Below, in pieces: positions 21,779 to 31,639 of a stretch of DNA of 64,000 nt (its first letter is position 1; each line of letters begins with the position of its first letter). Below the pieces are notes generated by a model, which saw only the letters and a list, made by a program, of their open reading frames with translations, did no database searches and was not told where the DNA came from. The DNA is taken from the NCBI GenBank assembly GCA_019054805.1, contig JAHQIY010000002.1:6448001-6512000 (forward strand), in the 5' to 3' direction. The position numbers and the translations under genes are program-made. The stretch comes from Brachionus manjavacas. Taxonomy: Eukaryota; Rotifera; Eurotatoria; Ploima; Brachionidae.

Positions 21779-22500
21779 ATGTCTCGAACAAAAACTGCCT
21801 TAGAAACTTTTGAACTCATTAGAAATACGGATGATACTCAATTATAAATTTCAGATGGTAATGATAATGGTTATGAGGATAATGATGACTTTGATCACTA
21901 TTTTTATGAAGAAATGGAAACATCATATCAACCTAATACTGTAGATGACTCAAATGTTGACTCGGATAATGTAAAAAAATTTGTAACAGCAGTAAGTATT
22001 TGAGATCGTGGGCTGATGAAATGCTGGAAATGGTTAACAAAAGCTTGCAGCTTACAACTCCATTATAGCACTGAGCCTGATTCATCTCCAAATCTGCAAA
22101 AAATAAGCGTCAAATCAGGTTATGTAATGGAAAAAAATCGAGCTTTACTTGTGACAAATGTAAACAATTTACATGTGATCCTTGTGTAGAGGAGAAGGTT
22201 TTTAAATCGATAAAATATTAGTAAAAATTGTTACGAATAAGGAATACGAATTTAGAAAATATTTTTTTTGTATTTTCTTTAATAAATAATTTCATATTTT
22301 TACTTAAAAATAGACAAAAATGATAAAAAACATTTATTTTTACATTCAGTAACTTTTTTTAACATATTTTGAATAAACATGGTAATTTATGTTACCTAAA
22401 CAGCATTTTATTGAAGGCCCTTCAATAAAATGCTGTTTAGTTTTTTTTGAACCCTTTTAGTACTTAACGTACAAAATTATTTCCGGGCTTTGAGTGTTAA
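21779..22500 (+). pseudogene. degraded, internally deleted piggyBac-like transposon
   Basis: An ATG frame at about 21779 reads MSRTKTALETFELIRN followed by an acidic, Asp/Asn-rich stretch (DGNDNGYEDNDDFDHYFYEEM), interrupted by a stop. At 22096-22221 another frame reads KRQIRLCNGKKSSFTCDKCKQF, then TCDPC, resembling the C-terminal Cys-rich finger of piggyBac transposases. The DDE catalytic middle is absent. The right end at 22481-22500 finishes in GCTTTGAGTGTTAA; TTAA is the piggyBac target site. The left end was not located with confidence. Confidence 0.45.
22396..22440. repeat. perfect 22-bp palindrome with a 1-nt spacer
   Basis: The arm 22396-22417 (beginning CTAAACAGCATTTTATTG) is the exact reverse complement of 22419-22440. 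It lies near the right end of the piggyBac-like remnant. A perfect palindrome with almost no spacer suggests a recent inverted duplication, hairpin-end joining, or an assembly effect. Confidence 0.9.
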
Positions 22501-24432
22501 TTTGCCAAATTGTTAGCTTTTGAAACACTTTTCTTTTTTATTTTCAAATTTTTCTAATTTCAAAAAATCTAAATTAAAATATGAAAAATTTAGAATTATA
22601 AAATTAATTATAAAGTTAAAAAAATTTTAAATAAAATAAAAATGTGAATAAAAATCGTTTTTATATCACAATTAAATTCTGAATCTCTTGCGAGAAAAAA
22701 TAAAAAAAGTTGTAATAAGAATATATCATTCTTTCTTTGGCGAAGATGTTTAGTTAAGATTTATTATGAATCGATACTGCTTTTTGTGAATCTAACACAT
22801 GCTTGTCAATGTTTTCTTTGAAATTTTGAATTTTGACGAATATATTTCGTATTTCTTCTTGATTTTATTTTTATATTTTTTTAAATTAAATAATAATGGA
22901 TCTAAAAGAATATTGATGAAAATTTGATTAAACATCTTATCTATAAGATAAAATCTATTGTAAGATATGACAAGGTTTAAATGTGTTACCTGGGTATACT
23001 AGTATTAAAGCGATAAATGCAATCATATTATTTTTAATTATTTTAAATAAAAATTCTAAACCATTAATAATTACTAATTTTTACAAAAAAAATAATTTTG
23101 GCTATGGAACTAAAATTCGATTTAATTAATAATTTTTATTAAAGTAAAATGGAATGAAAATTTTTTACAATCAATTTTTTTCCCTCTAAATACAAAAACA
23201 AACTAAAAATTTTATTTAAAAAAGATTATTTCTGTAGGGGGTCAATGAATTTTCACCCTATTTTGCCAAAAACTCACTAATTTTACCCCAAAATTAACCC
23301 TATTTTCTGCTTTACCCCTTAGAATGATCCCATTAAATATCTCAATAGGAAACTTTACTATGAAATAATTTTTTTAAATAATATTCATTAATTTGTTTTC
23401 TTATTTTAATTTTGCTAAAATAACTAATTTTGAAAAGAAATTAAAAAAGATGACAAATAAGACAAATTAGATTCCAAAATTTGGTTTGAAATTTACAGAG
23501 CATTAAAACGTAACTTAAGATTTGATCCTTTTCTATTGAATGAAAAGAATCAATCGTAATCGATTTTATAAAATATTATATTGATATTTTGTCTTGTTTT
23601 ACTTTGAGATCATTTTTTCATTTAGTTTTTTTTTAAATTTTTGATTTGCATTTTTTTATCTAAAGGAGATTAAGCTTGGTTCAGATAAACAAATTTGATG
23701 TCGCAAATCTTTATTCCCCCCAAAGATAGTCTGTAACAAAAAAATTAATATTGGCCTTAGCAAAAATTGTTTGCTTTCTTTGCATAAAAATTACAAGTTC
23801 TAAATGCTGAATTCAACTATGGTTTTTATTTTTTTTAAATTAATTTACCATAATAAACTTGATTTAGGCTTATATTTTGAAAATAATGTATCTTCCCCCT
23901 GTAATAACTACCACAGATAATTTTGATTAAAAAAAAGTCAAAAAAAATAATCATTAAAGATGAATGTATCTTATTTTTTTAAAAAAATGCTAAAAAAATT
24001 TTATTATAAATTTTATTTTGTGAATTAAACTATTTTTTATATTTATTATATTTATATGTAAAACATCGCCAAGCCTGGCGTAATTTTTTGAATAAATTAA
24101 ATTAAATTAAATTAAATTTATTCTTCTTAATTTTGAAATTTTTTGTTCAAATTATAAAATGCTAGAAAACATCAAAAAGTCTGTAAACATTCAATTAATT
24201 TTTTTCATGTGTTTACACAAAAATAAACTAAAATAACTACCCTTATTTTACTTAAACTTAAATATGGCTTAAATATTGATATATATATTTTAGTTTTTAA
24301 TAGATTACTCTAACTTAAATCAAAATTTCTTTAATTAATATTTTTAAGTCAAGATAGGTGTTAAAATAAAAAATAAACTTTTTTCCAATTATTTATTTTA
24401 AAATGCTGAACATTTTAGATTTTAAGAGCAGT

Positions 24433-26191
24433 TTAAACAGCGCCCCATGATCCAGTTGCTGTTTGATTAGCCCAACTTTCGGTTGGAGCCGGAGTTTTGC
24501 TCCAGTTTTCATCAGTTGGATTCCATTCTTCGTTTGCGACAAATCCGGTTTGCAAGCTAGCGGTCTGACCAATGTTTTGATCCCATTCACCATCACCTTG
24601 AGCTGGTTCTTGGAATTGCTCTGTGGGCTCGGCTGTAACCACTTGTTCCTCTTTGGCGGCTTCTTCAATGTCACGATAGAAGAACAAATCTGGCATAACT
24701 TCCCATTGTTCAGTTCTTGACAAGGTTCCTCGGATTCTCAAGACTTCACGAGCCAAAAACCACAACATCAAACCAATCGAGTTTTTACCCTAAATAGAAT
24801 TAATTAATTTTTTTCGCCAACTCTGTCAAAATAATTTTAGCTGAAATGTTTGTTTAGGACTCAGCTGCTCAGTACGAAATTACTTATTTCGTCAGTTTAA
24901 ATTACGTTTTAAATAGTAATTTTCTCATCACTACCTAAAATCTTGTCGAGAAAAAAAAATTGAGAATAATTACTCGATTGTTGCATGGGATGACGATGTC
25001 GATGTTTCTCAATGGGTTGTCCGAGTTGGCAAAAGCAATTACTGGGATGTTGACATAGGATGCTTCGGTGATGGGTTGATGGTCGGCGACTGGGTCGGTA
25101 ACAATGACCAATCGTGGTTCCTTGAAAGCAGATTGGATTTGATTGGTAAAAGAACCTGGAGTGAAGCGACCAGCAATCGGTGTACCACCTTAAATAATTT
25201 TTTTTTATATTAATTCAATTAAAAATTATTTTTGTTATAAATAAAATTTAAATCAAAACAATTCAGTTGCTCAGTACGAGATGATTGCTTAGATCGTCAA
25301 TTTATTTCCGACTTTATTAGCAACTTTTTCATCATTCTGTTTTGATGCAAAGAAAAATGTCTGAACACATGTCCCAAAATGAAGTGTTACTTAAATATTC
25401 ACTTCACAATCTAAGGAACATGTAAATTCTTTAGCCGCAGTCTAGAGATCAACCAAATAATATATTGGCAAATACTGGTTCTACGGCGATAGTCAATAAA
25501 TGTACAGACGCATGTCCCAATGTAAGATGTCACCAAATAATCATCTTACATTCCTAAGCATCTGTTAGATTTATATTGCCAATAGTCAAAGGAATTCACC
25601 AAGCATTTTAGTTTGTCTTGGTAAAAGCTGGTCTATGGCTTAGAAGAAATTTGCTCCAATTTTACTTTTTTGTTCAGCTTTTGTGACCGTAACATAGAAG
25701 TAAAATTTGAACCAAATAGAGAATTGTTGGATTCAATTTTAGAATGAAATCGAAAATTCTCATCAAAAAAAGACAAATTCAGGAATCAGAAAAATTAAAA
25801 ATAAAAAATACATCAGCGAAAGTTTCAGTGGCCAGGACACTTTATAAAATCATCATTTTCCCTTTGTCTTAATAAATTTTCCAAGATTAAATTAAAAAAA
25901 TTAATTACCAGTATATCTTGCGTATTTCAAGACACCACGTTGGGAAACTTGTCTTGCGGAGATGATGCAGACATCGGCGGGGTTTTCAATGGCAGCAATG
26001 GCTCTAGCGGCTAAAACCAACTTGTCCCACATTTTGCCAATGTTGAACAGGCTGACGCCGTCAGACTTTCTCTTGAAAACGTATTTTTCCATTTGATGAT
26101 CCAAGTTTTGTGAGCCCAAATGTGCTGAGGCGACAATTATCTTGGTCAAGTCTTCTTCTTGTAAGCTTAGTAATCCTTTTGCGGCAGACAT
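24433..26191 (-). CDS. RPSA: 40S ribosomal protein SA (uS2, laminin-receptor family)
   Basis: A small-subunit ribosomal protein needed for late 40S maturation. Exons 26191-25909, 25188-24974 and 24789-24433 join to 855 nt (284 aa; human 295). Signature blocks are [80 protein letters not shown] and IVIPCNN, followed by [19 protein letters not shown] and [15 protein letters not shown]. The tail carries the acidic, Trp-containing repeats typical of metazoan RPSA (EWDQ, EEWNP, ENWSK, ESWAN, GSWGAV). The two introns are long for this genome (720 and 184 nt) and host snoRNAs, listed separately. Confidence 0.97.
24853..24939 (-). ncRNA. box C/D snoRNA candidate A in RPSA intron 2
   Basis: On the minus strand this is an 87-nt element with box C GTGATGA (24931-24925), an internal CTGA as possible D', and box D CTGA (24864-24861). 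It is closed by a perfect 6-bp terminal stem TTTAGG/CCTAAA (24939-24934 with 24858-24853). The 13 nt directly upstream of box D, TCGTACTGAGCAG, are exactly complementary to the 28S rRNA strand leading into the sarcin-ricin loop (CTGCTCAGTACGA). By the box D plus five rule the predicted 2'-O-methyl target is the U in GCUCAG. A paralogue lies in intron 1. Confidence 0.75.
25253..25345 (-). ncRNA. box C/D snoRNA candidate B in RPSA intron 1 (paralogue of A)
   Basis: On the minus strand this is a 93-nt element with box C ATGATGA (25335-25329) and box D CTGA (25266-25263). A perfect 7-bp terminal stem TCAAAAC/GTTTTGA closes it (25345-25339 with 25259-25253). The guide upstream of box D, TCTCGTACTGAGCA, matches 14 nt of the 28S rRNA sarcin-ricin strand. 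It addresses the same U as candidate A. Outside the guide and boxes the two copies have diverged, the pattern expected if the guide is under selection. Confidence 0.77.
25355..25489 (-). ncRNA. box H/ACA snoRNA candidate 2 in RPSA intron 1
   Basis: On the minus strand this has a 5' hairpin closed by GCCGTAG/CTGCGGC with an inner CCAA/TTGG stem, then the hinge AAAGAA, which fits ANANNA. The 3' hairpin has an upper stem GTGAAGTG/CACTTCAT, and the box AGACA followed by TTT places ACA three nt from the end. The guide pocket contains TTAG and GGGACA, as in its tandem neighbour at 25498-25640, so both should address the same 28S site. Length is about 135 nt, normal for the class. Confidence 0.72.
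25498..25640 (-). ncRNA. box H/ACA snoRNA candidate 1 in RPSA intron 1 (E2/SNORA62-like)
   Basis: On the minus strand the 5' hairpin closes with GCCATAG/CTATTGGC (one bulge) and inner ACCAAG/CTTGGT. The hinge ATATAA fits ANANNA. The 3' hairpin has a lower stem ACAGATGC/GCGTCTGT (8 bp) and an upper stem AATGTAAGATG/CATCTTACATT (11 bp). ACA lies exactly 15 nt below the pocket and 3 nt from the end. Pocket strands TTAGG and GGGACAT would select UGUCCC-UA-UCUA of 28S rRNA. From memory, vertebrate RPSA introns host E2/SNORA62, which acts at this place. Host gene and target therefore agree. Confidence 0.78.
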
Positions 26192-27677
26192 TGTTGATTA
26201 TTTGGTTATTTAGAGTAACGTACCAAAGCTTTACAATCAAATAATTAGCATGATACTTTATTTTTTCTATTATTTCACCAAATCAATTGAAAGTGTATCC
26301 TATTTAATCTCTATGACTAGAATTGAATAGTAATTCAAAATAAACTGGCGCATTTTTTAGACCAGTATTGACCATTGTGAATTCAATTGAATTGTTTTTA
26401 GTGAAATAATATCCAGTAATCGAATGAAATTTACCGTCAATATCTATGGCTAAATTTAGTTAAATGTGATTTTCAAAAGCGCGTATATATGCTTTTTGGG
26501 TGAATATTTTTCTTAAACTCAGGTGAGGGTTTATGTTAATTTAGTACTGAAGAAATTAAGTTTAAAATCTCAAAAAACGAGTCTTTATTTTTTAATTCAA
26601 AAAATTAAATTTACATTTTATCAATTTTCTTCTATGCTTGTTTTTATTTACTGGAAAAAACTCAAATGAAAATGTGATTTTTAAGATTAAATTTCAATCT
26701 GCTTATTTAAAAAAATTGCTGTGAAAAAAAGTTAGCTAACTTTCCAACGGTTTCCGAAAAATAAAAAACTAAACTTTGAAAAATTCCTTCTAAGAAAAGT
26801 TCACTTTTTAGGGTCAATTTTAAACGGAATATTTTACTTTGAATATTGAACGTACTAAAATAACACTTAATTTATAAAAAAAGGTATGAACTCTCAAAAT
26901 TAAATAAACAGGTTTAATATAGTTAATTCCTTTTTCATAATTTCCATTTTTTTATTTTATTTCTTTCTTGAACTATCCAACATTCAATAGCAACAAAGAT
27001 GACTTATTTCAATCAAAATGTAATTATATAAAAAATTATTATTTATTTATTTATTTATTTGTTTTCTGTACCGAGCTAGAGCTCCTTCAGAATAAGTTAA
27101 AAATAAAATGAAAAAATAAAATAAAATTAAAGTTAATAAAATTAGATAAAAAAAAAAAAAAAGAAAAAAAAAAGAATCAAAATAGAGTAAATAAGCTAAA
27201 AAAATGAAAGTTGAAAAGACATAAATTGGAAAAGATTAAAAAAAAACAATAAAATAAAACAATTTTTTTTAAATATTATTTATTATTTAATCAATTTTAA
27301 GTTAGACAAAGTGATATTTTGTCACTTAATATAAATAAATGTCAATTAAAAAAGAAATATTTGTCATATAAAACTAGATAATTCGTCAGTTATACTAGAT
27401 TCAATTTGAAAAAATAAACGTCATTTAAATAAATGTTTTATCAATTATTTTTTATTGTTGTCAATAAATTTTTTGTCAATGTAATATAAAAAGATTTGTA
27501 AAGTGAAAAAAAATTTGTCAATGTAATATGAAAGAAAAGGGAATAATTTAAATGGGCTCATTCTATTACTGAAACGGCTTCATAATTATTTTGGACTCAA
27601 TAATTAATTAAATATCGGATATATAATTACTACTTTGGACTCATCTATTAATAATTTTTGGCCTCAAAATTAAATAA

Positions 27678-27775
27678 CTAAATAGCAGTTTTCTTAGGTC
27701 TACCTCTTTTTCTTTTAACTTCTTGTGTAGCTGAATAACTTGCAGACTGTGCAGTTGATTTAATCAAATTATTTA
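27678..27775 (-). pseudogene. C-terminal AT-hook fragment of a probable SWIM-type transposon protein
   Basis: A minus-strand frame reads SATQEVKRKRGRPKKTAI and a stop. KRKRGRPKK is an AT-hook (core GRP). The fragment at 62000-62341 ends similarly (KKRGRPPK) behind a SWIM finger, so both may come from one transposon family. No SWIM part is visible here. Confidence 0.35.
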
Positions 27776-29242
27776 ATTGTCATTTATTTCTCTACCTTTT
27801 AAGTTAATCTTATTAAATTTAAAATCTCAATTGTACAGCTATTTTATTAATACAAGACCTTGCCCCGATGGGACACCACTCATAATATCATATTAGAGCC
27901 ATAGATTGTTATTATAAAACTTTAATTTTATCAACTGTTTTTTATCAAAATTGAAATAATTTTAAATTTGTTAAAAAAAAAATAAAAAACCTATCTTCAG
28001 TTCAAATTGCATAATTGTAGTACTATTCTCGAATGATTCTAGCGAAAAAATTTTTGTGAAACATCAGGGTTAATTTTATGTTCACGTAATTTTTGCATTT
28101 TGTTTTTTAAAGAAAATGAAAGAAAAAATATTTTGTAATTTTTTTTAGAATTTTTCACTTGAAAAAATAATAAATAAATTTTTTTTTTGCGCATCTAAAT
28201 CTTACAAAGTAAAAACGATAGTTTTTGAATTTTAATGAATTTGAACAAAAAAGTATGCTTATTTAAAAACTAAAATAAAAAAAAACAAAATATTAATCTG
28301 ATTTTGATAAAAAAAATTAATCGGAAATTGAATATTTAAATTTTTTAAATTTTCATTTCGAAAAAGAAATGGATAGTTTTCTTTATTTGACTTAGATAAA
28401 TCAAAATAACTTTTTCTTAGAAAGTTTTTTTCTTGTTTTTCTTTATCAATTTATTTCTTATTAAAATCAAAAATTTAGAGCTTGTTTATTTTCTCATGAT
28501 TTTATGAGTTAATGTCTTAAGTTATGTACTAAGATGCAGGAAATTAAGTGTCGTTAAATTTTAGGTAATTTTCTTATTCAATTGAAAATCTTCAATTACT
28601 TGTCTTATAGTTATTTTTGTTTCCCTTCTCAATTCCAACCAAAAATATTCATTTCTGAGCAAACTTTAAACAATTATTTATTATTTTTTTTGAATTTCTA
28701 AATTTAACTTCCAAATAAATCCAATTTATGTCTAAATTTAAATTTATTTGAATTTGAATAAAGCCGCTTAAAAGATTTAATTCAGGAAATTAATTAATCT
28801 TTTTAAATTGATTATTAAAGTAAATGTTTTAAATATTTTTTTATCTAAATATTAAAATATTATTCAAAAATATGTTCAATTGCAACAATAAAAATTGTTT
28901 ATAAAGTTTAGTCTTCAAAAATTTATTAATTGTCTTTTGAATTTTATTTTTCTATTTAATTTTCAGAATTTTAAGATTTTATTTCCTTTTAATTAAAAAC
29001 AATTCAAAAATAAAATCTAAAAATAAGACGAGTTGTTATGCTTTCCTAATTAATTATTTTTTTTACCATGAATTCCATCTCCTCTACTTTCTCTACTACA
29101 ATAGTTAAACAAATATTTCAGGTTGCCATGTCATATTTTAGAAAGTCCTTTAAAAATCAATTGGCTTTCTGAACAGAGCTGATAATGAGCATAAACAAAG
29201 CTAAGAATACTATTAAGTATTAAATGATTTAAATTATCCACA

Positions 29243-29395
29243 TAACACCAGACAAAGTGTGCCAGGAACTGATTATTTCTGATTCTCTTTTTAAATTTGT
29301 CAAGGAACGCCTTGGAAATGAATTGGAAAACGCTTTCTCCAGGAATTTTTCTTTAAATAAATCACGACATTATACACCGCTATTTGATTTTTGAA
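29243..29395 (+). other. short coding-like fragment, unknown
   Basis: A plus-strand frame following ACACCAG reads DKVCQELIISDSLFKFVKER, then LGNELENAFSRNFSLNKS, then RHYTPLFDF and a stop. It is of ordinary amino-acid composition and unlike the AT-rich surroundings. I cannot place it in a family. It may be the last exon of an unseen gene or a transposon fragment. Confidence 0.25.
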
Positions 29396-30692
29396 CAATA
29401 AGGTCTTTTCTGGCACGGATACCTGCAGGTATTGAGCAATTTTATTTTTTTTTAACAAATGTACTAAATGTATCATTTGATATAGTTTACAAAATCAGCA
29501 TTTTTTGTTCTAAAATTCAGCTCTTACTGAAAGGCTCTGTATTGTTCCCATTAAGTTAATTTCTGATCTTTTCATATTATATCTTCCAAGTACTGTCCAA
29601 AAAAAAATTAGGGAAAGATTTTTACTAATCATTTGAGTTGTCTTCTGGGGATAAGGGAGCAGAATTGTTCATTTTTCTTGCTCTGGCGAAAATCGAGTTA
29701 AGTATCTCCAATTATTTTGGCATTGTGAATTTTCATACAAATCTTCCAAAAATTACAGAAATCTTTTTCATTTATTAAATTTGCAAATATTGAGTTTTAC
29801 AGCCTTAAATGATAAATCAACAAGAAATAGAATATGTTTCACTTAATTCGAAAAATAAAATTTATTTTAATTACCGTATTCCCTCGTTCAATTATGCTGC
29901 ATCACAAGTTAAAACACGCCTTTGAACCATGCACCAAAGTACACCACGCCGATGCTATAATATTGTTAACTTTGAGCGCATGCTCTAATAGCGTAATAAC
30001 GCGTTTAGGTCCGCATCAAACACTGAAAGCCTTAGTTTAATGCGTCATCAAGACTCGATTTTAAAGTAAAAAATAAAAATTAATTCTTTTGAATTATGCA
30101 TTTGGTGCAGCACCAATGATTAAGAAATAAAAAATATTAAAAAATTCATTTTATATATTTTTCGATTAAAAAAACAATAAAATTCAAGTTCTGCTGCGGC
30201 ATCATTTTTATAAAAATTCAATAAAAAGACAAAAAAATTAAAAAAATTAATAACTGATAAAACTATTGTTTTTTTGTTTTTTTAAATTTCAGTATAATTT
30301 GAGAAAGATACTTGAATAGCTTAAGGAGCATTTGTCAGTTTAAAAAAAACTTATGGGAGCAATTTAAATACGCCTATGGTAGACTACACTTAGAATATGC
30401 AGTGCACTTAAATCTGGGATCCAAAAAAATAGATGTGAATACATTAGAGAAAGCAGAGTTGGTCAAAAGTTAAAAATTTACTTAAAAGTCTGGAAAAGTT
30501 AAAGTCAAAGTTGAAATTTTTTTTAATATTTTTATGAATTTTAAGAAATTTCTTAAATAAACCATTAAAATTTGGACTTTTTTTCAAATTCTTTTTAAAA
30601 ACTAAATACTTCGAGTGAGTACAATATATTAACTAAATTTTTTTTTAATTCAAAGATTATCTATATATACCTATATTTAATGATGATGATTC

Positions 30693-31204
30693 CAGAGTTG
30701 TTTTTAAGTCACAAGTCTTAAGTCAAGTCAAGTCAATGACTTAAAAAAATTTTTTTTTTTTTTTAAGTCAAGTCAATGACTTAAAAAAAATTTTGGTAGT
30801 GGATGATTGTTGGCCGTTGGTTTTTTTTTTTTTAATAAAATTATGGTTTTTTTTTAATTAATAAACATATTTAATTTTCTTAACTTTTTAATTTTTTATG
30901 ATATTTTGGCATCTTTTTTTTCAGCGCCGCAGTCCCAAATTCTGGCCGCCAAGCTGAACGGCTAAATGACCGCCCGCCACAATGTTGACCGTAACTTTGA
31001 CTTGCCGCTTTTTTTTTAACGATTTTTTAAACTTAAAAATTTTTAAGTCATTGACTTGACTTAAGAAAAAAAAAAAAAATTTAAGTCATGACTTTGACTT
31101 AAAAAAAAAAAAAAAAAATTTTAAGTCATGACTTTGACTTAAAAAAAAAAAAATTAAGTTAAGTCATGACTTTGACTTAAAAAAAAAAAAAATTTAAGTC
31201 TCTG
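30693..31204. mobile_element. 512-bp foldback, hAT-type non-autonomous element (copy 1)
   Basis: It begins CAGAGTTGTTTTTAAGTCAC, identical for its first ~49 bp to the element at 49741, and ends with the inverted CTCTG (31200-31204). Both arms are built of repeated AAGTCA/TGACTT units separated by A and T runs. A central ~250 bp is unusually GC-rich for this genome (CAGCGCCGCAGTCCC, TGACCGCCCGCC). The flanks GATGATTC and TACGATTG could be a decayed 8-bp target duplication. No transposase frame is present. Confidence 0.65.
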
Positions 31205-31639
31205 TACGATTGAATAAAAAAATTGAAAAATAAATAATTCAAAAATGTATATTTTTATTTAGAATTTAAATTGTGTGTTGGAATTTTTGTTTGAAATTTT
31301 ACAACACCAATTACTTTCACTATTGATTTTAGTTTTTGTTCATACAATTAAAAATCATATCAAAAACGTAAGCATAAACTTTTGCTTGGTTCATTTGTTT
31401 GGTCTATTCAAAAAAATTTATGAAAAATTTTCATTGCTTTTATTTTAGAAAAATACATTTTTATTTTAAATATCATAAATAGTTAAAAAGTCTCTAGTGA
31501 ATTTTTTATTCAATAAATTTTAATGATTCATATGAGAATAAATTCGATTCCCTAAGTATAAAAAATGTTTGTCGGTTGTTGTCTTGTTATTTATAATATT
31601 TATTTACATAAAAATGAGAAAAAAACCGGTAATAAATAT

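Larger units (their letters stand above)
17769..24432. other. 6.7-kb gene-poor region
   Basis: Mostly AT-rich non-coding DNA beyond the Pax 5' end. It contains a CAA-type repeat at about 18000-18020, GAAA/GA-rich low-complexity stretches at about 18215-18260 and 18585-18610, and the piggyBac-like remnant and palindrome at 21.8-22.5 kb, listed separately. Around 19131-19700 the composition is less skewed and there are short possible exons, also listed separately. From 22.5 to 24.4 kb I see nothing. Confidence 0.4.
26192..31639. other. 5.4-kb gene-poor region
   Basis: Mostly AT-rich non-coding DNA. Items within it are a tetranucleotide ATTT run (about 27038-27060), an AT-hook-encoding fragment (27678-27775), a short possible coding fragment (29243-29395), a 15-nt palindrome TTGGTGC-A-GCACCAA near 30101, and the foldback element at 30693-31204. 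A less AT-rich patch at about 29880-30060 may be the end of an old mobile element. I could not classify it. Confidence 0.4.

Noticed and set aside
30720..31200. CRISPR-like array of AAGTCA/TGACTT units
   Set aside because: Units are short, irregular and mutually inverted, in a eukaryotic genome, and flanked by terminal inverted repeats: a foldback transposon, not an array.
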